Shown here in pieces: positions 7,396 to 13,526 of a stretch of 13,526 nt of DNA. Position numbers and translations under genes: made by a program. The DNA comes from Chloroflexota bacterium (lineage in GTDB: Bacteria; Chloroflexota; Anaerolineae; UBA1429): NCBI GenBank assembly GCA_012513595.1, contig JAAZBY010000152.1, positions 1 through 13,526 of the forward strand. The letters are read 5' to 3'. The notes beneath the pieces were generated by a model, which did not search any database, was not told the DNA's origin, and saw nothing but the letters and a program-made list of their open reading frames with translations. Position 1 is the first letter of the stretch. Every line of letters starts with the position of its first letter.

Positions 7396-7536
7396 GCGTG
7401 TCCTCCTATCGTCATCGTGCCCACACCCCGGAAACGTTCTTGCGCAGGCACCACCCCTTGAGGTCCCACGGCCCTGTTCCGCATCGGCCACGGCCAAGGC
7501 ACGCGGCGCCCGCGTCCCTCGCCCGTCCGAGACTGC
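7396..7536 (-). other. 141-base non-coding gap
   Basis: The longest non-coding interval in the window, between the kinase stop and the GTG of the oxidoreductase gene. It ends in a strong ribosome binding site. I see no hairpin followed by a T run, so an intrinsic terminator is not supported. GGCC-rich short inverted pairs occur, with loops too small to be convincing. No clear -35/-10 pair stands out. An internal promoter is possible but is not shown by the sequence. Confidence 0.5.
7401..7407 (-). promoter_or_regulatory. Ribosome binding site deciding the GTG start of the Gfo/Idh/MocA gene
   Basis: AGGAGGA on the minus strand, five bases before the GTG at 7395. It is the strongest Shine-Dalgarno match in the window and settles this start against the longer frame from 7497. 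Confidence 0.85.
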
Positions 7537-9183
7537 TCACGGCCACGGGATCTGCACCATGTCCCGGCCGGTCTCCGCATCGGCCCCGGCCTTCTCCAGC
7601 TCGGTCGCTGTCTTGCCGTTACCGCCGTGTCGATAGCGCCGATAGTAGTGATAGGAAAACCCGGTGTGGTCAGAAGTGGCCCGGTTCATGACGACGCCGA
7701 TCACGTTCGCCCGGATACGTTTCAGTTCCGCCACAACCCGCCTGACCATGGGGCGGCGGGCCCTGCCCAGGTCGGCGACGAGGACCACCGCGTCAGCCCG
7801 CGGGGCCAGGATCGCCGCGTCAGCGATGAGCAGAGGGGGCGGGGAATCCACCAGGACGATATCGGCCAGCCCGCGGAGGTCGTTCATGATGCGGTCGAGA
7901 TGCTTGGAAGCCAGGAACCGCTCGGGGCTGGCCAGCGGTTGGCCGGCGCTCAACAAGAGCAGGTTCTCGACGCCCGTCTGCTGGGTAAACGTCTCCACCG
8001 CCATCTCGGGGTGGAGCGCCGCGTCAGACAGGCCAGCAGAGGGAGGCAGCCCAAAGATCGCATGCTGGACGGGGCTGCGGAAATCACAGTCGAGGATCAG
8101 CGTCCGTCTGCCCATCTGGGCAAAGGCCACCCCGAGGTTGGCCAGGGTGAGGCTCTTGCCCTCACCGGGCCCGGCGCTGGTCAGCATCAGCGAAAACAGA
8201 GGCCTGTCGGTGACGGACAGGATGATGTTGGAACACACTAGGCGATAGGCCTCAGCAAGCGGCGAGTAGGGCTCGTGCGCCATGATCAGCCTGCCCGGCT
8301 CATCCTTGCCATAGATGCGCCCCACGCTCCCCAGCAGGGGCAGACCCGTCAGATGGTTCAGTTCGTCGGCCGTGCGGATGCTCTCGTCGAGCGCCTCGAT
8401 CAGGAACGCCCCCCCGGTCGCCAGAGCCAGCCCGATCGCCGCCGCCAGCAGGACGGTCAGGCCCACGTTCGGGCTCACCGGCCGGCCCGACGTGACGGCG
8501 GGCTCCACCACCGAGACATAGTTCGTCGCCCCCTGGGCGGTGCTCAGGAGCGAAGCGTAGGTCGTCTGAAAGGCGGCCAGCTTTTGCTGGAGGGCATCGA
8601 TGTTGGTCTGCGCCTGCTGGATGGCACGCGCGCTGGTGGCCGCCTCCAGCCGCCCCTGCTCCTCGGCAATCTCGCCGGTGATGGTCTGGATCCTGGCCTC
8701 CAGGCTGGTGAGCTGCTCCTGGACGAACTCGCGCCGCTCGCCCGCCTCGCCGCCCGCCGGCGTGGCCAGCACCAGTTGCTCCGTGATCGCGTCGGCCAGG
8801 GCGCAGACCCGCACCGGATCCGTATCGAGAACGCGGATCTCAAGCAGCTGGGTGCCCGGGATCTGCCGCGTCGTGATGCTCGTCGCACTGGGGACATAGT
8901 CGAGGCCCAGCGACCGGGCGGCTCCCTCAAGGATGGGCTGCCGCTTGGCGAGCTCCGCATAGGTCTGGGCCAGCTGCTGGCTCGTGTAGAGGTCCTGGTT
9001 GCTGGGGTTGGGCTTCTGCAGGCTCTGGCCCACCATCACGGTGGCCTTGGCCTCATACACGCGCGGAGTCTGCATCGTGCCGATGAAGCTCGAGACCCCG
9101 GCGATCAGCACGGCGGCCCCCAACAGCCACCACCATCGACGGATCACCGCTACGAACTGGTGTAGGGTAAGCTTATCGTCCAC
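7537..9183 (-). CDS. Fused Wzz/BY-type tyrosine autokinase (polysaccharide co-polymerase)
   Basis: An inner-membrane protein of 548 residues. A Wzz-like half comes first: a membrane segment at about 17-36, an extracytoplasmic part with a probable coiled coil (about 148-215), and a second membrane segment at about 239-264. The cytoplasmic kinase follows, with the EAYR motif (311-314), Walker A SAGPGEGKS (336-344, Lys343), Walker A' LILDCDF (362-368, Asp365 and Asp367) and Walker B DIVLVDSPP (441-449, Asp446). A short tyrosine cluster, Tyr511, 513, 514 and 517, would be the autophosphorylation site, though about 30 further residues follow it. Such proteins control chain length and export of capsule or exopolysaccharide in Wzx/Wzy systems. 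The start is GTG at 9183, with GGAAGGGAG nine bases upstream. It lies 44 bases after the membrane glycosyltransferase. No polymerase, Wzx flippase, outer-membrane Wza or phosphatase gene is in this window. Confidence 0.95.
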   Translation of the reverse strand: MDDKLTLHQFVAVIRRWWWLLGAAVLIAGVSSFIGTMQTPRVYEAKATVMVGQSLQKPNPSNQDLYTSQQLAQTYAELAKRQPILEGAARSLGLDYVPSATSITTRQIPGTQLLEIRVLDTDPVRVCALADAITEQLVLATPAGGEAGERREFVQEQLTSLEARIQTITGEIAEEQGRLEAATSARAIQQAQTNIDALQQKLAAFQTTYASLLSTAQGATNYVSVVEPAVTSGRPVSPNVGLTVLLAAAIGLALATGGAFLIEALDESIRTADELNHLTGLPLLGSVGRIYGKDEPGRLIMAHEPYSPLAEAYRLVCSNIILSVTDRPLFSLMLTSAGPGEGKSLTLANLGVAFAQMGRRTLILDCDFRSPVQHAIFGLPPSAGLSDAALHPEMAVETFTQQTGVENLLLLSAGQPLASPERFLASKHLDRIMNDLRGLADIVLVDSPPPLLIADAAILAPRADAVVLVADLGRARRPMVRRVVAELKRIRANVIGVVMNRATSDHTGFSYHYYRRYRHGGNGKTATELEKAGADAETGRDMVQIPWP

Positions 9184-9192
9184 TGAGCCAAG

Positions 9193-9201
9193 CTCCCTTC
9201 C
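9193..9201 (-). promoter_or_regulatory. Ribosome binding site for the GTG start of the autokinase
   Basis: GGAAGGGAG on the minus strand, nine bases before the GTG at 9183. It supports this non-ATG start; the protein then begins about 16 residues before the first membrane segment, as usual for the family. Confidence 0.7.
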
Positions 9202-9227
9202 CGACAGAACGACGTCTCAGCGCGCGT

Positions 9228-10589
9228 CTACTGGCCTGTCGCAGTATGGATGGGCACCGACTCTGGCTGCACCCTCCGGCGGGCCAGCCACTCTTTCCCT
9301 CGGCGCGCCAGGTCGTTGACGCCCAGCGCGGCAAAGGGCAGGCAGACGGCATCAACCGGCAGCCGATAGCGCACCATGGCCCAGGTCAACACGTGCAGCG
9401 TCGAGTAAAACAGTGCAAAGATAACCAACAACGCACTCCGGGCGGCCAAGTCGCGATCACAGAGCGCCAGCACCAGGCCGTAGACCAGGAGAGGCAGTAG
9501 CAGGCCAAAGGAGCCGACGCGCCCGAGGTTATGGAGGGGTGTTGTATCGGGCGTTGGCCAGAACTCCAGGAAGGCCCTCACCCGGCTGAGGCACAGCCGC
9601 ACATACCGCCCGGGCTCGTCGAGAACGAACTGTAGGCCCCGTCGCAACAGGGCGCGGTCCATCTCGGCCTCGTTCAGGCCCGCCAGGTCTGCCGGCAGAG
9701 GCGCGGTGGCGTACTCCTGAAACGTGGTCCCGTGCATGGGGTGCTGCGCTGCGTACATAGCGTACCCCGTGTTCGAGTTCAGGAGCAGGAACTCTCCGTA
9801 AACTCGGTAGTTCCGGTACGTCCAGGGGCAGACCATGAGGATCACGAGCGCCCCCGTCAGCAGCAGGCGCCGTACCACCTGGCGGGCCAGGCCTACGCGG
9901 TGCGCCTGCCACCCGAGGAACAGCACCAGCACCGGGATCCAGGGAAGTATGGACTGCCTGGTGAGAACGGCTGCCCCCAGGCCCAGGCCCAACAGCGCAT
10001 AGTCTCGCCACTGTGCCGGGTCCCCGCTCCTGATGGCGTAGGCCAGGCGCAGGCTCACCTCCAGCGACCAGAGCACCAGCGCGATGAAGAGGGTCTCGGT
10101 CATCAGCGTGGCCGCGTACAGGGCCAGGTATGCGTAGACCGCCGCAATCCCGGCGGCCACCAGGGGCACTCCGCGCCGTGCCGGAAAGACCGTCTTGGCC
10201 AGCCGATAGACAAGCCAGGGCACTAGGATCCCGCCCGCGACCCCCTGACACAGCCGCACGGCCAGAGGGTGAACGCCGAACAGGGCATAGGTCGCGGCAA
10301 TGAACAGCGGGTAAAGAAACGACCAGTGCGCCGTGGGCGTATCTGCCGGCGTGAACGGGTACCAGGCCGACGCAAAGCTATAGCCGTGCCCCTGCAGCAG
10401 CCGCTCACCGAGGGCGTGATAGGAGCGCTGATCGGTTAGGAGAGGCGGGGCGTCCACCACGTCGCCCAGGTAGAGCGCGATGCCGACGCGCAGGAGCACC
10501 GCCACCAGCAGTATCCCGGCCAGCCAGGCGCCCTCAGAGATGCGCGGGAGTGCCGCGCCCGCTCCCCCGGACCGCTCGCCTGGTCTCAT
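9228..10589 (-). CDS. PMT/ArnT-type (GT39-like) membrane glycosyltransferase
   Basis: A multi-pass protein of 453 residues. The first membrane segment is at about 21-41. The loop after it has TDQRSYHALGERLL (52-65), where Asp53 fits the conserved acid of the family, but Gln54 stands where Glu is often found. Further hydrophobic segments lie near 91-106, 112-130, 142-160, 165-182, 198-212, 215-228, 242-255, 359-377 and 385-403. MTETLF (163-168), PWTYRNYRVYGEF (255-267) and RYRLP (407-411) are typical of PMT_2 proteins. Such enzymes take a sugar from a polyprenyl-phosphate donor outside the cytoplasm. The ATG at 10589 overlaps the stop of the GT4 gene (ATGA), which I prefer over an ATG at 10634 that would add 15 residues. 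The TAG stop is 44 bases before the kinase start. The acceptor is unknown. Confidence 0.9.
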   Translation of the reverse strand: MRPGERSGGAGAALPRISEGAWLAGILLVAVLLRVGIALYLGDVVDAPPLLTDQRSYHALGERLLQGHGYSFASAWYPFTPADTPTAHWSFLYPLFIAATYALFGVHPLAVRLCQGVAGGILVPWLVYRLAKTVFPARRGVPLVAAGIAAVYAYLALYAATLMTETLFIALVLWSLEVSLRLAYAIRSGDPAQWRDYALLGLGLGAAVLTRQSILPWIPVLVLFLGWQAHRVGLARQVVRRLLLTGALVILMVCPWTYRNYRVYGEFLLLNSNTGYAMYAAQHPMHGTTFQEYATAPLPADLAGLNEAEMDRALLRRGLQFVLDEPGRYVRLCLSRVRAFLEFWPTPDTTPLHNLGRVGSFGLLLPLLVYGLVLALCDRDLAARSALLVIFALFYSTLHVLTWAMVRYRLPVDAVCLPFAALGVNDLARRGKEWLARRRVQPESVPIHTATGQ

Positions 10590-11830
10590 GCGCCCGCCCC
10601 ATCGCCGAGCAGGCCCGCATAGATCTCGTCCCACCTGGCATAAGTAACCTGCCAGTCGTACCGCTCGCTGACCCAGGCCCTCCCTCGGGCGCCCAGCCTG
10701 CTGCGCAGGTCTGGCTCCTGCAGCAGCCTCACGACGGCCGCGGCATACTGCGCGGCGTCGTCGGCAATCAGCAGGTCCTCCCCATCATGCGCCTCGATGC
10801 CGTCAGCCCCGAGCGTGGTGGAGACGATCGGCACCCCCCAGCACCAGGCGTCGAGTATCTTGACGCGCATCCCCGCCCCGGCCCGCAGCGGCACCAGGAA
10901 CGCAGCCGTCTGCTCGAGGTAGGGGGTCGGGTCGGGCACGTACCCCAGGACGTCGATGTGCGGGCTCTGCCCCAGGCGCTGCACCGCCTCCGGGGGCCGC
11001 TTGCCAATGACCACAAAGCGTGCCTCCGGAACGCGCTCCAGCACCCGCGGGAAGACCTCCCGCGCGAACCAGAGGACCGCATCGATATTCGGCGGCCAGA
11101 ACATGGTGCCGAGATGGGTGACCAGGTGCGGCTCAGGCGCCAGCGCCACGGGCGCCCTGTCGGCGGCGTCGATGCAGATCGGGATGGTGCTCAGGCGTCC
11201 ATCGTCGGCCATGGTATCCCGGCCCGCCAGCAGCCGGTCGGCATCGGCCACAAAGGCCGTCTGGTCAAACGTGGCCCACAGGAACCGCTCGTAACGCTCG
11301 AGGGCGCGCGCCTCACGGGCCAGCGCCAGCCGCCTGAGGGGTGCAGACTCCTGGGCCTGCATCTGCCGGAAGACGCGGAACAGGGCATTGTGCGCGTCCA
11401 GCACGATCGGAACGCGCTGGGATGGACGGCTCTTCTGCGCCTCGGCGCGGGCCCAGAGCGCGTACTGGGCCATCGACGTCTGGTCGGCGTGGATCACGTC
11501 GTACGCCTGGCGCCCCACCAAAGAGCGCAACGCCTCCTGCATCTCGGCGATCTGGTCGCGCACGATGACGACGGGCATGCAGCGCACGGCCGCCTCAAGC
11601 ACGGCGCGCACGTCTCGCAGCCGGGAGCGCCGCATTGGCACGGCCTGCACCTCGCCGCAGATGGACTCCAGGTGGGCCAACGCCTCGGGACGGTCGTCCG
11701 GCCGCACAAAGGATACCAGGGTGACCTCATGGCGCCGGGCCAGGTGCCGCAACGTATAGGAGGCCCGGATCTTGGGGCCCGCGTCGAGGGGGTACGGCAG
11801 GACCTGGGTCAGAAACAGGATACGTGCCAC
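10586..11830 (-). CDS. GT4-family glycosyltransferase, resembling the PEP-CTERM/EpsH-associated sugar transferase group
   Basis: A GT-B fold protein of 414 residues. The N-terminal part MARILFLTQVLPYPLDAG (1-18) with KIRASYTLRHLARRHEVTLV (20-39) resembles the Stp1-like transferases (TIGR03087) that occur in exopolysaccharide loci. LDAHNAL (144-150) fits the linker to the second domain. The donor-binding region runs from FLVPLRAGAGMRVKILDA (311-328) to GADGIEAHDGEDLLIAD (341-357), with Lys324 and Glu346 in the usual places. It transfers a sugar from a nucleotide donor to a growing lipid-linked oligosaccharide. I see no PEP-CTERM or exosortase sign here. The start is GTG at 11830, with GGAGGA ten bases upstream, a little long; an in-frame TGA lies three codons upstream. 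It begins 30 bases after the preceding GT4 gene and overlaps the next by four bases. Confidence 0.9.
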   Translation of the reverse strand: MARILFLTQVLPYPLDAGPKIRASYTLRHLARRHEVTLVSFVRPDDRPEALAHLESICGEVQAVPMRRSRLRDVRAVLEAAVRCMPVVIVRDQIAEMQEALRSLVGRQAYDVIHADQTSMAQYALWARAEAQKSRPSQRVPIVLDAHNALFRVFRQMQAQESAPLRRLALAREARALERYERFLWATFDQTAFVADADRLLAGRDTMADDGRLSTIPICIDAADRAPVALAPEPHLVTHLGTMFWPPNIDAVLWFAREVFPRVLERVPEARFVVIGKRPPEAVQRLGQSPHIDVLGYVPDPTPYLEQTAAFLVPLRAGAGMRVKILDAWCWGVPIVSTTLGADGIEAHDGEDLLIADDAAQYAAAVVRLLQEPDLRSRLGARGRAWVSERYDWQVTYARWDEIYAGLLGDGAGA

Positions 11831-11860
11831 CGGTGCTCATTCCTCCGGACTGATGGAGAC

Positions 11861-12991
11861 CTACGCCGCCATCCGCTCTGGCTTGTTCGGCGTGGGCAGT
11901 GGTGCTCCCGCGGCCAGGTGGGCGTACATCTCTTGCAGGCGGTCCTCTTCCAGAACACGCTGTTGGTCGTACCAGGCGCGGCCCGCAACTCCCAAGGCCC
12001 TGAGGCGTTCGGGCTCGGCCAGCGCCTCGCTCAGGCAGTTGGCCAGGCCAGCGGCGTCACCCGGTGGTACGATCCAGCCCGTCACGCCGTCCACGACGTA
12101 TTCGGGCAGCGCGCCGGACCTTGTGACGATGACCGGCTTGCGAAAGTAGTACGCCGCTGCCACCAGCGCCGACTGGCTCGCCCCCGTATAGGGCAACACC
12201 ACGATCGCACAGCGCCGGAACAGGTCCAGCGCCTCGGCGTCATCGATCAGGCGGTTGCGCAGGTCAACCCCGCTCGGCAGCGGGCTGGACCACAGTTCGT
12301 CCAGGGCGCCCTTGCCGGCCAGCACCAGGCGCGCGCCGCCATCGCGTACCAGCGACCAAGCCGTCAGCAGTTCCGGCAGCCCCTTGTAGCGCTCCAGACG
12401 CCCGAAAAAGAGCACCGACGGCTCATAGCACACATCGGCGCCGAGGCGTTCCAGCTCGCCAGCCCAGCGATGGCCGACAAACAGGTGCAGGAGCGGCACG
12501 TGGCTCACGTTGGTGTGCCCGGAGTGCTGCAGGTCTCGCAGGTAACACTCGGCATGCACCAGGGCCTGGTCCGCGCCGCGCAGGACGGCGCGATTCCACA
12601 GCTGCAAGAGCGGCCCGTAGCGGGCCCCGGGATGCGGCGCAAAGTCGTGGATCGTGTGCACGACCGGGACGCCCCCGCGGCGCGCCGCGCGCATGACGGC
12701 CAGATTCCAGAGGTGCGGCCCGGTGATGTGCATCACGTCGGGATGGAGGGCGCGCACGGCGGCTGCCACCCGCCCTACCGCCCGGGGCTGGATCGCCCGG
12801 AGGGAAAGGCCCCGGTCCTGCGTGTCTACCACGGCGTGCAGGCGCACCTCTGGCGCATAGCGATCCTGCGGGTACCGCGAACTCGTCACCAGGTAGACGT
12901 CGTGGCCGGCCGCGGCCATGCGGTTGGCCAGGTCGGCCGTGTACTGGTGCATGCCAAAGGTGGGCGACAGCAGGACGTAGCACACGCGCAT
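11861..12991 (-). CDS. GT4-family glycosyltransferase
   Basis: A GT-B fold protein of 376 residues. The N-terminal domain starts MRVCYVLLSPTFGMHQYTAD (1-20), a usual glycine-containing acceptor-side loop, with DVMHITGPHLWN (85-96) and HTIHD (112-116). The second domain shows VLFFGRLERYKGLPELLTAW (193-212) and the donor-binding stretch LPYTGASQSALVAAAYYF (266-283), then GALPEYVVDGVTGWIVPPGD (293-312), where Glu297 fits the EX7E pattern. It adds one sugar in repeat-unit assembly; the specificity cannot be read. The ATG at 12991 has GGGGAGGG five bases upstream. A longer frame from 13162 adds 57 residues that lie inside the GT2 gene in another frame and lack family likeness, so I rejected it. 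The gene begins 23 bases after the GT2 stop. Confidence 0.92.
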   Translation of the reverse strand: MRVCYVLLSPTFGMHQYTADLANRMAAAGHDVYLVTSSRYPQDRYAPEVRLHAVVDTQDRGLSLRAIQPRAVGRVAAAVRALHPDVMHITGPHLWNLAVMRAARRGGVPVVHTIHDFAPHPGARYGPLLQLWNRAVLRGADQALVHAECYLRDLQHSGHTNVSHVPLLHLFVGHRWAGELERLGADVCYEPSVLFFGRLERYKGLPELLTAWSLVRDGGARLVLAGKGALDELWSSPLPSGVDLRNRLIDDAEALDLFRRCAIVVLPYTGASQSALVAAAYYFRKPVIVTRSGALPEYVVDGVTGWIVPPGDAAGLANCLSEALAEPERLRALGVAGRAWYDQQRVLEEDRLQEMYAHLAAGAPLPTPNKPERMAA

Positions 12992-12996
12992 CGGCG

Positions 12997-13004
12997 CCCT
13001 CCCC
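12997..13004 (-). promoter_or_regulatory. Ribosome binding site deciding the ATG at 12991 of the GT4 gene
   Basis: GGGGAGGG on the minus strand, five bases before the ATG at 12991. It lies in the 23-base gap after the GT2 stop and rules in favour of the short start. Confidence 0.75.
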
Positions 13005-13014
13005 ACGGGAATGG

Positions 13015-13526
13015 TCACATGCTCGGCAGCTCGGCGAGAAGGCGCCGATAGATGTGCGCCCGCGCCGCCAGTGAACGTCCGGCGAACCGCCCGACGGAAG
13101 CGGCGGCCCAGCGCGGCACGTAGGCCACCCCCACGAGCACCTTGAGGCGGCGCGCCCGCCACTGGCCCCAGAACTTGCGCTGGAACTGCACCTTGCTGCG
13201 ATAAAGCGCCAGGTACATCGCCTCTGCCGCCTGGCGCGTGCTCGCCGCGCCCAGATGGACCACGCGGGCCTCAGGTACCCAGTGCAGGCGCCAGCCCGCC
13301 AGCGCCAGGCGCAGGCACAGGTCCATCTCTTCGGTGTACATGAAATACCGCTCGTCGAGCAGGCCCACCTGATCGAGCGCGCTGTGCCGCAGGACCAGGC
13401 AGGCGCCCTTGATGACCGCTACCTCCCTCGCCCCTGACGTGGGCCAGCGGTGCATTGGGTAGGTCGCCCGGGGCAGGATCCGGTCCAGAAAGAGCAGGCG
13501 CCAGAACTCGCGGCCCGGCGTGAGCA
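13015..13526 (-). CDS. GT2-family glycosyltransferase (5' end beyond window)
   Basis: The last 169 codons of a gene that enters from the right edge; the frame is open to base 13526 with two spare bases, so the ATG at 13455 is not the real start. The visible part has KGACLVLRHSALDQVG (39-54 from the edge) and LLDERYFMYTEEMDLCLR (55-72). This is the GT2 rhamnosyltransferase-like pattern in which an acidic pair before the DLC stretch includes the likely catalytic base. Next comes GWRLHWVPEARVVHLG (77-92). The basic tail has no clear membrane helix. The nucleotide-binding N-terminal half lies outside the window. It probably adds a rhamnose or a similar sugar in repeat-unit assembly, but the donor is not shown. 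The TGA at 13017-13015 is 23 bases before the first GT4 gene. Confidence 0.9.
   Translation of the reverse strand, partial: LTPGREFWRLLFLDRILPRATYPMHRWPTSGAREVAVIKGACLVLRHSALDQVGLLDERYFMYTEEMDLCLRLALAGWRLHWVPEARVVHLGAASTRQAAEAMYLALYRSKVQFQRKFWGQWRARRLKVLVGVAYVPRWAAASVGRFAGRSLAARAHIYRRLLAELPSM

Noticed and set aside
7396..7497. 34-residue N-terminal extension of the Gfo/Idh/MocA protein
   Set aside because: AGGAGGA sits inside it, five bases before the GTG at 7395, and the extension does not resemble the family.
7408..7536. Possible terminator hairpin after the kinase gene
   Set aside because: The GGCC-rich inverted pairs have very short loops or mismatches, and no T run follows on the minus strand.
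10586..11830. PEP-CTERM/exosortase system suggested by the Stp1-like transferase
   Set aside because: No exosortase, PEP-CTERM protein or PrsK/PrsR gene is visible; the similarity of the transferase alone does not support the system.
10550..13051. Plus-strand open frame of 833 codons, the longest in the window
   Set aside because: It runs antisense across two clear GT4 genes and part of the membrane glycosyltransferase gene, and its product is low-complexity Arg/Gln/His/Gly-rich with no motifs. High GC makes such antisense frames common.
12992..13162. 57-residue N-terminal extension of the GT4 protein
   Set aside because: It overlaps the end of the GT2 gene and lacks family likeness; a strong ribosome binding site sits five bases before the ATG at 12991.

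Overview
This is a 13.5 kb stretch of high-GC bacterial DNA. All twelve genes that I can support lie on the minus strand, so it is best read from right to left. It looks like the middle of a surface polysaccharide or lipid-linked glycan biosynthesis locus. No RNA gene, insertion sequence, CRISPR array or long repeat was seen. The GC-rich composition, the fused chain-length/tyrosine-kinase protein and the twin-arginine exported enzyme would suit Chloroflexota or a similar GC-rich phylum. No marker gene is present, so the lineage is only a guess.

In order of transcription, 13526-10586 holds the 3' end of a GT2 glycosyltransferase and two GT4 glycosyltransferases, which probably build the repeat unit in the cytoplasm. 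Next, 10589-7537 holds a multi-pass PMT/ArnT-type glycosyltransferase and a BY-type tyrosine autokinase with its Wzz-like half fused. A 141-base non-coding gap follows, the longest in the window. Then 7395-2642 holds a Gfo/Idh/MocA sugar oxidoreductase, a DPM1-like GT2, an ArnE/F-like SMR protein, a UDP-GlcNAc 2-epimerase (WecB family) and a UGM/protoporphyrinogen-oxidase-like flavoprotein. The left end, 2645-1, holds a Tat-exported protein with an amidotransferase-like and a deacetylase-like domain, and the 5' part of a second PMT/ArnT-type glycosyltransferase. That last gene runs off the edge.

The genes are packed like one operon. There are four-base overlaps at 10586-10589 (ATGA), 4009-4012 (GTGA) and 2642-2645 (ATGA), and an eight-base overlap at 555-562. 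Most other gaps are 13 to 44 bases.

A working model, which is inference, is as follows. WecB and the Gfo/Idh/MocA enzyme make a modified nucleotide sugar. The DPM1-like GT2 loads a sugar onto polyprenyl phosphate. The SMR protein flips it across the membrane. One or both PMT-type enzymes transfer it to an acceptor outside, where the Tat-exported protein may trim or deacetylate the product. The kinase would control chain length or export. The least explained parts are the Tat-exported multidomain protein and the flavoprotein, whose genes overlap.
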